This document shows, one piece after another, positions 1 to 14,000 of a stretch of 64,000 nt of DNA (positions within the stretch are counted from its first letter, which is position 1; every line of letters begins with the position of its first letter). The notes under the pieces were generated by a model. It had not been told where the DNA came from. It did no database searches and saw nothing but the letters and a program-made list of their open reading frames with translations. A program made the translations under genes and the position numbers. The stretch spans positions 58,628,951 to 58,692,950 of the forward strand of contig OY282608.1 in the NCBI GenBank assembly GCA_958298945.1. The letters are read 5' to 3'. The stretch comes from Atherix ibis. Taxonomy: Eukaryota; Arthropoda; Insecta; Diptera; Athericidae.

Positions 1-1239
1 CACAAGCCAACAAACCAACAAACCAACAAACCAGCAAACCAGCAAACCAACAAACCAACAAGCCAACAAGCCAACAAACCAACAAGCCAACAAACCAACA
101 AGCCAACAAAACAACAAACCAACAAACCAACAAACCAACAAACCAACAAGCCAAAAAACCAACCAACAAACAAACCAACAAACCAACAAACCAACAAGCC
201 AACAATCCAACAAAAGAACAAACCAACAAAAGAACAAACCAACAAACAAACAAACCAACAAACGAACAACCCAACAAACCAACAAACCAACAAACCAACA
301 AACGAACAAACCAACAACCCAACAAACCAACAAACCAACAAGCCGACAAGCCAACAAACCAACAAGCCAACAAACGAACAAACCAACAAACAAACAAACC
401 AACAAACCAACATACCAACAAACCAACAAACGAACAAACCAACACCCCAACAAACCAACAAACCAACAAACCAACAAACCAACAAATCAAGAAACCAAGA
501 AACCAAGAAACCAACAAAACAACAAGCCAACAAACCAACAAACCAACAAACCAACAAACCAACAAACCAATAAACCAACAAACGAACAAAAAACATACCA
601 ACAAACCAACAAACCAACAAACCAACAAACCAACAAACCAACACACCAACAAGCCAAAAAAACCAACAAACCAACAAACCAACAACCCAACAAACCAACA
701 AACCAACAAACCAACAAACGAACAAACAAACAAACCAACAAACGAACAAACCAACAAACTAACAAGCCAACAAACCAACAAACCAACAAACCAACAAACG
801 AAGTAACCAACAAACCAACAAACCAACAAGCCAACAAACCAACAAACCAACAAACGAACAAACGAACAAACCAACAAACCAACAAACCAACAAACCAACA
901 AACCAACAAGCCAACAAACCAACAAACCAACAAGCCAACAAGCCAACAAACCGACAAACCAACAAACCAACAAACCAACAAACCAACAAACCAACAAACC
1001 AACAACCCAACAAACCAACAAACCAACAAGCCAACAAGCCAACAAACCAACAAGCCAACAAACGAACAAACCAACAAACAAATAAACCAACAAACCAACA
1101 TACCAACAAACCAACAAACGAACAAACCGACAAACCAACAAACAAACAAACAAACAAACCAACAAACCAACAAACCAACAAACCAACAAACCAAGAAACC
1201 AACAAACCAGCAAACCAACAAGCCAGCAAGCCAACAAAC
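1..1239 (+). repeat. Left-edge satellite segment, mixed variants
   Basis: Octamer repeats with no gene. A marker module seen throughout the window starts near 205 (CAATCC followed by AAAAGAAC, the latter doubled at about 211 and 228), passes an ACATACC variant near 411 and ends at ATCAAG at 487. Module order and length (282 bp) are close to the version at 3043-3311 (268 bp). A CACCCC variant lies at 443. A GAAGTAACC variant occurs near 800. From about 1000 the segment becomes richer in CG variants as it approaches the 430-bp HOR. Confidence 0.8.
585..662 (+). other. One-base phase island in the octamer register
   Basis: The CC of each octamer falls at position 7 modulo 8 up to 583. After a degenerate AAAAAAC-ATACC stretch the next CC is at 598, a 1-bp loss. 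Units between 598 and 655 run one base early. A seven-A tract (GCC followed by A7 and CC) near 655-662 adds one base and the register returns to 7 modulo 8 at 663. The paired loss and gain look like two separate slippage events, or import of a block from an out-of-register part of the array such as that beyond 25 kb, where the A7 variant is common. Confidence 0.85.
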
Positions 1240-2650
1240 CAACAAGCCAACAAACGAACAAACGAACAAATCAACAAACCTACAAACCAACACACGAACA
1301 CACCAACAAACCAACAAACCAACAAACGAACAAGCCAACAAAACAACAAACCAACAAACCAACAAACCAACAAACCAACACACGAACAAACAAACAAACC
1401 AATAAACCACCAAACCAACAAACCAAGAAACCAACAAACCAACAAACCAACAAGCCAACAAACCAACAAGCCAACAAACGAACAAACCAACAAACGAACA
1501 AACGAACAAACAAACAAACCAACAAACCAACAAACCAACAAACCAACAAACCAACAAACCAATAAACCAAGATTCCAACAAGCCAACAAACCAACAAGCC
1601 AACAAACCAACAAACCAAGAAACCAACAAACCAGCAAACCAACAAGCCAACAAGCCACCAAACCAACAAGCCAACAAACGAACAAACGAACAAATCAACA
1701 AACCTACAAACCAACAAACGAACACACCAACAAACCAACAAACCAACAAACGAACAAGCCAACAAAACAACAAACCAACAAACCAACAAACCAACAAACC
1801 AACAAACCAACACACGAACAAACAAACAAACCAATAAACCACCAAACCAACAAACCAAGAAACCAACAAACCAACAAACCAACAAGCCAACAAACCAACA
1901 AGCCAACAAACGAACAAACCAACAAACGAACAAACGAACAAACAAACAAACCAACAAACCAACAAACCAACAAACCAACAAACCAACAAACCAACAAACC
2001 AATAAACCAAGATTCCAACAAGCCATCAAACCAACAAGCCAACAAACCAACAAACCAACAAACCAACAAACCAACAAACCAAGAAACCAACAAGCCAACA
2101 AGCCAACAAACCAACAAGCCAACAAACGAACAAACGAACAAATCAACAAACCTACAAACCAACAAACGAACACACCAACAAACCAACAAACCAACAAACG
2201 AACAAGCCAACAAAACAACAAACCAACAAACCAACAAACCAACAAACCAACAAACCAACACACGAACAAACAAACAAACCAATAAACCACCAAACCAACA
2301 AACCAAGAAACCAACAAACCAACAAACCAACAAGCCAACAAACCAACAAGCCAACAAACGAACAAACCAACAAACGAACAAACGAACAAACCAACAAACC
2401 AATAAACCAAGATTCCAACAAGCCAACAAACCAACAAGCCAACAAACCAACAAACCAACAAACCAACAAACCAACAAACCAACACACGAACAAACAAACA
2501 AACCAATAAACCACCAAACCAACAAACCAAGAAACCAACAAACCAACAAACCAACAAGCCAACAAACCAACAAGCCAACAAACGAACAAACCAACAAACC
2601 AACAAACCAACAAACCAACAAACCAATAAACCAAGATTCCAACAAGCCAA
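1240..2650 (+). repeat. HOR of about 430 bp, three units plus a short extra unit
   Basis: Three markers repeat in order. AAATCAAC followed by CCTAC is at 1271, 1695 and 2143. AATAAACCACC is at 1401, 1833, 2281 and 2505. AAGATTCC is at 1571, 2011, 2411 and 2635. Spacings are 424-448, 432-448 and 400-440 bp, all multiples of 8. The last step (2281 to 2505 and 2411 to 2635) is 224 bp in both markers, so a half-length unit was added at the right end. No gene is present. Confidence 0.85.
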
Positions 2651-2830
2651 CAAACCAACAAGCCAACAAACCAACAAACCAACAAACCAGCAAACCAACA
2701 AACCAACAAACCAACAAGCCAACAAGCCAAAAAACCAACAAGCCAACAAACCAACAAGCCAACAAACCAACAAACCAACAAACCAACAAACCAACAAGCC
2801 AAAAAACCAACAAACAAACAAACCAACAAA

Positions 2831-3758
2831 CCAATAAACCAAGATTCCAACAAGCCAACAAACCAACAAGCCAACAAACCAACAAACCAACAAACCAGCA
2901 AACCAGCAAACCAACAAACCAACAAGCCAACAAGCCAACAAACCAACAAGCCAACAAACCAACAAACCAAAAAACCAACAGGCCAAAAAACCAACAAACA
3001 AACAAACCAACAAACCAACAAACCAACAAACCAACAAGCCAACAATCCAACAAAAGAACAAACCAACAAACAAACAAACCAACAAACGAACAACCCAACA
3101 AACCAACAAACCAACAAACCAACAAACGAACAAACCAACAACCCAACAAACCAACAAACCAACAAGCCAACAAGCCAACAAACCAACAAGCCAACAAACG
3201 AACAAACCAACAAACAAACAAACCAACAAACCAACATACCAACAAACCAACAAACGAACAAACCAACAACCCAACAAACCAACAAACCAACAAACCAACA
3301 AACCAACAAATCAAGAAACCAACAAACCAACAAACCAACAAGCCAACAAGCCAACAAACCAACAAACCAACAAAACAACAAACCAACAAACCAACAACCC
3401 AACAAACGAACAAACGAACAAACCAACAAACCAACAAACCAACAAACCAACAAACCAACAAACCAACAAGCCAACAAACCAACAAACCAACAAGCCAACA
3501 AGCCAACAAACCGACAAACCAACAAACCAACAAACCAACAAACCAACAAACCAACAAACCAAGAAACCAAGAAACCAACAAGCCAACAAACCAACAAACC
3601 AACAAACCAACAAACCAACAAACCAACAAGCCAACAAACGAACAAACCAACAAGCGAACAAACAAACAAACCAACAAAAAATAAAACCAACAAACCAACA
3701 AACCAACAAACCAACAAACCAACAAACCAACAAACCAACAAACCAACAAACCAACAAA
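2831..3758 (+). repeat. 928-bp tandem duplication, unit 1
   Basis: Begins at CCAATAAACC just before AGATTCC (2843) and runs to the next CCAATAAACC. Inside are ATCAAG at 3311, CCGAC at 3511, a double CCAAG near 3559 and an A6-T-A4 variant near 3676. Every one of these recurs exactly 928 bp (116 octamers) later. At 3343 this unit has the ordinary AGCC sequence, where the second unit has AGTC. Confidence 0.92.
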
Positions 3759-4686
3759 CCAATAAACCAAGATTCCAACAAGCCAACAAACCAACAAGCC
3801 AACAAACCAACAAACCAACAAACCAGCAAACCAGCAAACCAACAAACCAACAAGCCAACAAGCCAACAAACCAACAAGCCAACAAACCAACAAACCAAAA
3901 AACCAACAGGCCAAAAAACCAACAAACAAACAAACCAACAAACCAACAAACCAACAAACCAACAAGCCAACAATCCAACAAAAGAACAAACCAACAAACA
4001 AACAAACCAACAAACGAACAACCCAACAAACCAACAAACCAACAAACCAACAAACGAACAAACCAACAACCCAACAAACCAACAAACCAACAAGCCAACA
4101 AGCCAACAAACCAACAAGCCAACAAACGAACAAACCAACAAACAAACAAACCAACAAACCAACATACCAACAAACCAACAAACGAACAAACCAACAACCC
4201 AACAAACCAACAAACCAACAAACCAACAAACCAACAAATCAAGAAACCAACAAACCAACAAACCAACAAGTCAACAAGCCAACAAACCAACAAACCAACA
4301 AAACAACAAACCAACAAACCAACAACCCAACAAACGAACAAACGAACAAACCAACAAACCAACAAACCAACAAACCAACAAACCAACAAACCAACAAGCC
4401 AACAAACCAACAAACCAACAAGCCAACAAGCCAACAAACCGACAAACCAACAAACCAACAAACCAACAAACCAACAAACCAACAAACCAAGAAACCAAGA
4501 AACCAACAAGCCAACAAACCAACAAACCAACAAACCAACAAACCAACAAACCAACAAGCCAACAAACGAACAAACCAACAAGCGAACAAACAAACAAACC
4601 AACAAAAAATAAAACCAACAAACCAACAAACCAACAAACCAACAAACCAACAAACCAACAAACCAACAAACCAACAAACCAACAAA
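3759..4686 (+). repeat. 928-bp tandem duplication, unit 2
   Basis: Markers match unit 1 at +928: AGATTCC 3771, ATCAAG 4239, CCGAC 4439, CCAAG pair 4487 and the A6-T-A4 variant 4604. It carries a private C-to-T change at 4271 (AGTCAAC), absent at the matching site 3343 of unit 1. The right half overlaps the start of the 3408-bp duplication, which copied this T. Confidence 0.92.
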
Positions 4687-4797
4687 CCAACAAACCAACA
4701 AACCAACAAACCAACAAACCAACAAACCAACAAACCAACAAACCAACAAACCAACAAACCAACAAACCAACAAACCAACAAACCAACAAACCAACAA
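4614..4797 (+). repeat. Perfect octamer run, about 184 bp
   Basis: About 23 consecutive AACCAACA units without a substitution, between the A6-T-A4 variant and an AAGCC variant. An equal run lies 3408 bp to the right (about 8022-8205), as expected from the duplication. Confidence 0.9.
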
Positions 4798-4977
4798 GCC
4801 AACAAGCCAACAAGCCAACAAACCAACAAGCCAACAAACCAACAAACCAACAAACCAGCAAACCAACAAACCAAAAAGCCAACAAACCAACCAACAAACA
4901 AACCAACAAACCCACAAACGAACAAACTAACAAGCCAACAAGCCAACAAACCAACAAGCCAACAAACCAAGAAAAAA

Positions 4978-5059
4978 ACAAACTAACAAACCAACAAACA
5001 AATAAACCAACAAACCAACAAACCAACAAATAAACAAAACAACAAACCAACACCCCAAC
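4978..5059 (+). repeat. T-containing CACCCC cassette, first of eleven copies
   Basis: A string of shared rare variants: AAACTAAC, AACAAATAAACC, then AAATAAACAAAACAAC, ending in CAACACCCCAAC. The CACCCC position is 5051 here; further copies end at 8459, 24787, 25276, 26726, 30145, 30909, 34873, 39819, 54723 and 58692. Such a combination cannot arise repeatedly by chance, so all copies share one ancestor. It is usually preceded by a CCAACCAAC 4-bp variant. The cassette is absent from 9-24 kb and 40-54 kb. No coding or RNA function is visible. Confidence 0.85.
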
Positions 5060-5309
5060 AAACCAACAAACCAACAAACCAACAAACCAACAAACCAACA
5101 AGCCAACAAATGAACAAACCCACAAACCAACAAACCAACAAACCAACAAGCCAAAAAACCAACAACCCAACAAACCAACAAACCAACAAACCAACAAACC
5201 AACAAACCAACAAACCAACAAGCGAACAAACCAACAAACCAACAAACCAACAAACCAACAAACCAACAAACCAACAAACCAACAAACCAACAAACGAACA
5301 AACCAACAA

Positions 5310-5331
5310 GGCAGCAAGCCAACAAACTAAC
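5310..5331 (+). repeat. GGCAGC marker family, first of thirteen copies
   Basis: A GGCAGCAAGCC variant, often followed by AAACTAAC and then ACCC or GCCC, occurs at 5310, 6390, 7326, 8718, 9798, 10734, 11198, 13070, 14046, 16038, 16406, 20230 and 20606. I did not see it outside 5.3-20.6 kb. Beyond 27 kb a sister form, GGCAACAAGCC, takes its place (about 27049, 31220, 35220, 40164, 42189, 59008, 60590). The marker tracks HOR copies in the left part of the array. Confidence 0.85.
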
Positions 5332-7624
5332 AACCCAACAAACCAACAATCCAACAAACCAACAAACCAACAAACCAACAAACCAATAAGCCAACAAGCC
5401 AACAAGCCAACAAACCAACAAACCAACAAACCAACAAACCAACAAACCAACAAACCAACAAACCAACAAACCAACAAACCAGCAAGCCAACAAACCAACA
5501 AACCAACAAGCCAACAAACCAAAAAACCAACAAAGCAACAAACCAACAAACCAACAAACCAACAAACCAACAACCCAACAAACCAACAAACCAACAAGCC
5601 AACAAGCCAACAAACCAACAAGCCCACAAACCAACAAACAAACAAACCAACAAACCAACATACCAACAAACCAACAAACGAACAAACCGACAAACCAACA
5701 AACCAACAAACAAACAAACCAACAAACCAAGAAGCCAACAAACCAACAAACCAACAAACCAAGAAGCCGACAAACCAACAAACCAACAAACTAACAAACC
5801 AACAAACCAACAAACCAACAAACCAACAAACCAAGAAACCAACAAACCAGCAAACCAACAAGCCAACAAGCCAACAAGCCAACAAACCAACAAGCCAACA
5901 AACGAACAAACGAACAAATCAACAAACCTACAAACCAACAAACGAACACACCAACAAACCAACAAACCAACAAACGAACAAGCCAACAAGCCAACAAAAC
6001 AACAAACCAACAAACCAACAAACCAACAAACCAACAAACCAACAAACCAACAAACCAACACACGAACAAACAAACAAACCAATAAACCATTAAACCAACA
6101 AACCAAGAAACCAACAAACCAACAAACCAACAAGCCAACAAACCAACAAGCCAACAAACGAACAAACCAACAAACCAACAAGCCAACAAACCAACAAGCC
6201 AACAAGCCAACAAACCGACAAACCAACAAACCAACAAACCAACAAACCAACAAACCAACAAACCAACAAACCAACAAACCAACAAACCAACAAACCAACA
6301 AGCGAACAAACCAACAAACCAACAAACCAACAAACCAACAAACCAACAAACCAACAAACCAACAAACGAACAAACCAACAAACCAACAAGGCAGCAAGCC
6401 AACAAACTAACAACCCAACAAACCAACAAACCAACAAACCAACAAACCAACAAACCAACAAACCAACAAACCAACAAACCAACAAACCAACAAACCAATA
6501 AACCAACAAACCAACAAACCAATAAGCCAACAAGCCAACAAGCCAATAAACCAACAAACCAACAAACCAACAAACCAACAAACCAACAAACCAACAAACC
6601 AACAAACCAACAAACCAACAAACCAACAAACCAACAAACCAACAAACCAACAAACCAGCAAGCCAACAAACCAAAAAACAAACAATCCAACAAGCCAACA
6701 AACTAAAAAACCAACAAAGCAACAAACCAACAAACCAACAAACCAACAAACCAACAAACCAACAACCCAACAAACGAACAAACCAACAAGCCAACAAGCC
6801 AACAAACCAACAAGCCAACAAACGAACAAACCAACAAACAAACAAACCAACAAACCAACATACCAACAAACCAACAAACGAACAAACCGACAAACCAACA
6901 AACCAACAAACAAACAAACCAACAAACCAAGAAGCCAACAAACCAACAAACCAACAAACCAAGAAGCCGACAAACCAACAAACCAACAAACTAACAAACC
7001 AACAAACCAACAAACCAACAAACCAACAAACCAATAAGCCAACAAGCCAACAAGCCAACAAACCAACAAACCAACAAACCAACAAACCAAAAAACCAACA
7101 AACCAACAAGCCAACAAACCAACAAACCAACAAGCCAACAAGCCAACAAACCGACAAACCAACAAACCAACAAACCAACAAACCAACAAACCAACAAACC
7201 AACAAACCAACAAACCAACAAACCAACAAACCAACAAGCGAACAAACCAACAAACCAACAAACCAACAAACCAACAAACCAACAAACCAACAAACCAACA
7301 AACCAACAAACCAACAAACCAACAAGGCAGCAAGCCAACAAACTAACAACCCAACAAACCAACAAACCAACAAACCAACAAACCAACAAACCAACAAACC
7401 AACAAACCAACAAACCAACAAACCAACAAACCAACAAACCAACAAACCAACAAACCAACAAACCAACAAACCAACAAACCAACAAACCAGCAAGCCAACA
7501 AACCAACAAACCAACAAGCCAACAAGCCAACAAACCAAAAAACCAACAAAGCAACAAACCAACAAACCAACAAACCAACAAACCAACAAACCAACAAGCC
7601 AACAAGCCAACAAACCGACAAACC

Positions 7625-10600
7625 AACAAACCAACAAACCAACAAATCAAGAAACCAACAAACCAACAAACCAACAAGTCAACAAGCCAACAAACCAACA
7701 AACCAACAAAACAACAAACCAACAAACCAACAACCCAACAAACGAACAAACGAACAAACCAACAAACCAACAAACCAACAAACCAACAAACCAACAAACC
7801 AACAAGCCAACAAACCAACAAACCAACAAGCCAACAAGCCAACAAACCGACAAACCAACAAACCAACAAACCAACAAACCAACAAACCAACAAACCAAGA
7901 AACCAAGAAACCAACAAGCCAACAAACCAACAAACCAACAAACCAACAAACCAACAAACCAACAAGCCAACAAACGAACAAACCAACAAGCGAACAAACA
8001 AACAAACCAACAAAAAATAAAACCAACAAACCAACAAACCAACAAACCAACAAACCAACAAACCAACAAACCAACAAACCAACAAACCAACAAACCAACA
8101 AACCAACAAACCAACAAACCAACAAACCAACAAACCAACAAACCAACAAACCAACAAACCAACAAACCAACAAACCAACAAACCAACAAACCAACAAACC
8201 AACAAGCCAACAAGCCAACAAGCCAACAAACCAACAAGCCAACAAACCAACAAACCAACAAACCAGCAAACCAACAAACCAAAAAGCCAACAAACCAACC
8301 AACAAACAAACCAACAAACCCACAAACGAACAAACTAACAAGCCAACAAGCCAACAAACCAACAAGCCAACAAACCAAGAAAAAAACAAACTAACAAACC
8401 AACAAACAAATAAACCAACAAACCAACAAACCAACAAATAAACAAAACAACAAACCAACACCCCAACAAACCAACAAACCAACAAACCAACAAACCAACA
8501 AACCAACAAGCCAACAAATGAACAAACCCACAAACCAACAAACCAACAAACCAACAAGCCAAAAAACCAACAACCCAACAAACCAACAAACCAACAAACC
8601 AACAAACCAACAAACCAACAAACCAACAAGCGAACAAACCAACAAACCAACAAACCAACAAACCAACAAACCAACAAACCAACAAACCAACAAACCAACA
8701 AACGAACAAACCAACAAGGCAGCAAGCCAACAAACTAACAACCCAACAAACCAACAATCCAACAAACCAACAAACCAACAAACCAACAAACCAATAAGCC
8801 AACAAGCCAACAAGCCAACAAACCAACAAACCAACAAACCAACAAACCAACAAACCAACAAACCAACAAACCAACAAACCAACAAACCAGCAAGCCAACA
8901 AACCAACAAACCAACAAGCCAACAAACCAAAAAACCAACAAAGCAACAAACCAACAAACCAACAAACCAACAAACCAACAACCCAACAAACCAACAAACC
9001 AACAAGCCAACAAGCCAACAAACCAACAAGCCCACAAACCAACAAACAAACAAACCAACAAACCAACATACCAACAAACCAACAAACGAACAAACCGACA
9101 AACCAACAAACCAACAAACAAACAAACCAACAAACCAAGAAGCCAACAAACCAACAAACCAACAAACCAAGAAGCCGACAAACCAACAAACCAACAAACT
9201 AACAAACCAACAAACCAACAAACCAACAAACCAACAAACCAAGAAACCAACAAACCAGCAAACCAACAAGCCAACAAGCCAACAAGCCAACAAACCAACA
9301 AGCCAACAAACGAACAAACGAACAAATCAACAAACCTACAAACCAACAAACGAACACACCAACAAACCAACAAACCAACAAACGAACAAGCCAACAAGCC
9401 AACAAAACAACAAACCAACAAACCAACAAACCAACAAACCAACAAACCAACAAACCAACAAACCAACACACGAACAAACAAACAAACCAATAAACCATTA
9501 AACCAACAAACCAAGAAACCAACAAACCAACAAACCAACAAGCCAACAAACCAACAAGCCAACAAACGAACAAACCAACAAACCAACAAGCCAACAAACC
9601 AACAAGCCAACAAGCCAACAAACCGACAAACCAACAAACCAACAAACCAACAAACCAACAAACCAACAAACCAACAAACCAACAAACCAACAAACCAACA
9701 AACCAACAAGCGAACAAACCAACAAACCAACAAACCAACAAACCAACAAACCAACAAACCAACAAACCAACAAACGAACAAACCAACAAACCAACAAGGC
9801 AGCAAGCCAACAAACTAACAACCCAACAAACCAACAAACCAACAAACCAACAAACCAACAAACCAACAAACCAACAAACCAACAAACCAACAAACCAACA
9901 AACCAATAAACCAACAAACCAACAAACCAATAAGCCAACAAGCCAACAAGCCAATAAACCAACAAACCAACAAACCAACAAACCAACAAACCAACAAACC
10001 AACAAACCAACAAACCAACAAACCAACAAACCAACAAACCAACAAACCAACAAACCAACAAACCAGCAAGCCAACAAACCAAAAAACAAACAATCCAACA
10101 AGCCAACAAACTAAAAAACCAACAAAGCAACAAACCAACAAACCAACAAACCAACAAACCAACAAACCAACAACCCAACAAACGAACAAACCAACAAGCC
10201 AACAAGCCAACAAACCAACAAGCCAACAAACGAACAAACCAACAAACAAACAAACCAACAAACCAACATACCAACAAACCAACAAACGAACAAACCGACA
10301 AACCAACAAACCAACAAACAAACAAACCAACAAACCAAGAAGCCAACAAACCAACAAACCAACAAACCAAGAAGCCGACAAACCAACAAACCAACAAACT
10401 AACAAACCAACAAACCAACAAACCAACAAACCAACAAACCAATAAGCCAACAAGCCAACAAGCCAACAAACCAACAAACCAACAAACCAACAAACCAAAA
10501 AACCAACAAACCAACAAGCCAACAAACCAACAAACCAACAAGCCAACAAGCCAACAAACCGACAAACCAACAAACCAACAAACCAACAAACCAACAAACC

Positions 10601-11032
10601 AACAAACCAACAAACCAACAAACCAACAAACCAACAAACCAACAAGCGAACAAACCAACAAACCAACAAACCAACAAACCAACAAACCAACAAACCAACA
10701 AACCAACAAACCAACAAACCAACAAACCAACAAGGCAGCAAGCCAACAAACTAACAACCCAACAAACCAACAAACCAACAAACCAACAAACCAACAAACC
10801 AACAAACCAACAAACCAACAAACCAACAAACCAACAAACCAACAAACCAACAAACCAACAAACCAACAAACCAACAAACCAACAAACCAACAAACCAGCA
10901 AGCCAACAAACCAACAAACCAACAAGCCAACAAGCCAACAAACCAAAAAACCAACAAAGCAACAAACCAACAAACCAACAAACCAACAAACCAACAAACC
11001 AACAAGCCAACAAGCCAACAAACCGACAAACC
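7625..11032 (+). repeat. 3408-bp tandem duplication, unit 2
   Basis: Head-to-tail copy of the preceding unit. Every marker I checked sits at +3408: 7647, 7679, 8459, 8518, 8718, 9798, 10734, 10895 and 11023. Conceptual translations of the two units read the same over nearly the whole length, so divergence is close to zero. Homology stops just after 11023-11048, where the expected ATCAAG is replaced by plain repeat, and just left of 7615 on the other side (CCGACA against CCAACA). This is one of the youngest large events in the window (inference). Confidence 0.95.
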
Positions 11033-14000
11033 AACAAACCAACAAACCAACAAACCAACAAACCAACAAACCAACAAACCAACAAACCAACAAACCAACA
11101 AACCAACAAGCGAACAAACCAACAAACCAACAAACCAACAAACCAACAAACCAACAAACCAACAAACCAACAAACCAACAAACGAACAAACCAACAAGGC
11201 AGCAAGCCAACAAACTAACAACCCAACAAACCAACAAACCAACAAACAAACAAACAAACCAACAAACCAACAAACCAACAAACCAACAAACCAACAAACC
11301 AACAAACCAACAAACCAACAAACCAACAAACCAATACGCCAACAAGCCAACAACCCAACAAACCAACAAACCAACAAACCAACAAACCAACAAACCAACA
11401 AACCAACAAACCAACAAACCAACAAACCAACAAACCAACAAACCAACAAACCAACAAACCAACAAACCAGCAAGCCAACAAACCAACAAACCAACAAGCC
11501 AACAAGCCAACAAACCAAAAAACCAACAAAGCAACAAACCAACAAACCAACAAACCAACAAACCAACAACCCAACAAACCAACAAACCAACAAGCCAACA
11601 AACCAACAAGCCAACAAACGAACAAACCAACAAACAAACAAACCAACATACCAACCAACAAACCAACAAACGAACAAACCGACAAACCAACAAACCAACA
11701 AACAAACAAACCAACAAACCAAGAAGCCAACAAACCAACAAACCAACAAACCAAGAAGCCGACAAACCAACAAACCAACAAACTAACAAACCAACAAACC
11801 AACAAACCAACAAACCAACAAACCAAGAAACCAACAAACCAGCAAACCAACAAGCCAACAAGCCAACAAAACAACAAACCAACAAACCAACAAACCAACA
11901 AACCAACAAACCAACACACGAACAAACAAACAAACCAATAAACCACCAAACCAACAAACCAAGAAACCAACAAACCAACAAACCAACAAGCCAACAAACC
12001 AACAAGCCAACAAACCAACAAACCAACAAACCAATAAACCAAGATTCCAACAAGCCAACAAACCAACAAGCCAACAAACCAACAAACCAACAAACCAGCA
12101 AACCAACAAACCAACAAACCAACAAGCCAACAAGCCAAAAAACCAACAAGCCAACAAACCAACAAACCAACAAACCAACAAACCAACAAACCAACAAACC
12201 AACAAATCAACAAGCCAAAAAACCAACAAACAAACAAACCAACAAACCAATAAACCAAGATTCCAACAAGCCAACAAACCAACAAGCCAACAAACCAACA
12301 AACCAACAAACCAGCAAACCAGCAAACCAACAAACCAACAAGCCAACAAGCCAACAAACCAACAAGCCAACAAACCAACAAGCCAACAAACCAAGAAACC
12401 AACAAACCAACAAACCAACAAACCAACAAGCCAAAAAACCAACAAACAAACAAACCAACAAACCAACAAACCAACAAGCCAACAATCCAACAAAAGAACA
12501 AACCAACAAACAAACAAACCAACAAACGAACAACCCAACAAACCAACAAACCAACAAGCCAACAAACCAACAAACGAACAAACCAACAACCCAACAAACC
12601 AACAAACCAAAAAGCCAACAAGCCAACAAACCAACAAGCCAACAAACGAACAAACCAACAAACAAACAAACCAACAAACCAACATACCAACAAACCAACA
12701 AACGAACAAACCAACAACCCAACAAACCAACAAACCAACAAACCAACAAACCAACAAATCAAGAAACCAACAAACCAACAAACCAACAAGCCAACAAGCC
12801 AACAAACCAACAAACCAACAAACCAACAAACCAACAAGCGAACAAACCAACAAGCCAACAAGCCAACAAACCAACAAACCAACATACCAACAAACCAACA
12901 AACGAACAAACCAACAAACCAACAAACCAACAAACCAACAAACCAACAAACCAACAAACCAACAAACCAACAAGCGAACAAACCAACAAACCAACAAACC
13001 AACAAACCAACAAACCAACAAACCAACAAACCAACAAACCAACAAACGAACAAACCAACAAACCAACAAGGCAGCAAGCCAACAAACCAACAAACCAACA
13101 AACCAACAAATCAAGAAACCAACAAACCAACAAACCAACAAGCCAACAAGCCAACAAACCAACAAACCAACAAACCAACAAACCAACAAGCGAACAAACC
13201 AACAAGCCAACAAGCCAACAAACCAACAAACCAACATACCAACAAAACAACAAACGAACAAACCAACAAACCAACAAACCAACAAACCAACAAACCAACA
13301 AACCAACAAACCAACAAACCAACAAACCAACAAGCGAACAAACCAACAAACCAACAAACCAACAAACCAACAAACCAACAAACCAACAAACCAACAAACC
13401 AACAAACCAACAAACCAACAAACCAACAAACCAACAAACCAACAAACCAACAAACCAATAAGCCAACAAGCCAACAAGCCAACAAACCAACAAACCAACA
13501 AACCAACAAACCAACAAACCAACAAACCAACAAACCAACAAACCAACAAACCAACAAACCAACAAACCAACAAACCAACAAACCAACAAACCAACAAACC
13601 AGCAAGCCAACAAACCAACAAACCAACAAGCCAACAAGCCAACAAACCAAAAAACCAACAAAGCAACAAACCAACAAACCAACAAACCAACAAACCAACA
13701 ACCCAACAAACCAACAAACCAACAAGCCAACAAGCCAACAAACCAACAAGCCAACAAACGAACAAACCAACAAACAAACAAACCAACAAACCAACATACC
13801 AACAAACCAACAAACGAACAAACCGACAAACCAACAAACCAACAAACAAACAAACCAACAAACCAAGAAGCCAACAAACCAACAAACCAACAAACCAACA
13901 AACCAACAAACCAACAAACCAACAAACCAACAAACCAACAAACCAACAAGCGAACAAACCAACAAACCAACAAACCAACAAACCAACAAACCAACAAACC

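Larger units (their letters stand above)
4217..7624 (+). repeat. 3408-bp tandem duplication, unit 1
   Basis: Exactly 426 octamers long. It starts inside unit 2 of the 928-bp duplication (edge between about 4210 and 4239) and contains ATCAAG 4239, AGTCAAC 4271, a T-containing CACCCC cassette at about 4978-5059, and three AAGGCAGCAAGCC markers at 5310, 6390 and 7326 (spacings 1080 and 936 bp). The ATG variant at 5110 and the CCAGCAAGCC at 7487 also have exact partners 3408 bp away. No octamer-phase break occurs in the unit. No gene is present. Confidence 0.95.

Noticed and set aside
1401..1408. AATAAA hexamers (in AATAAACC variants throughout) as poly(A) signals
   Set aside because: They result from one C-to-T change in AACAAACC and recur as part of propagated modules, with no transcript or downstream GU-rich element; the + strand is A/C only.
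4978..5059. CACCCC cassette as a transposon end or insertion
   Set aside because: No terminal inverted repeats, no target duplication, no coding part, and the octamer register passes through it unchanged; it is a variant stretch of the satellite.
7625..11032. Dismissing the window as a pure assembly or basecalling artefact
   Set aside because: Rare variants, register slips and ordered modules of several ages are not expected from a simple basecaller loop. The exact pairs (3408 bp, 2024 bp) could still be local assembly duplications, so this is only partly excluded.
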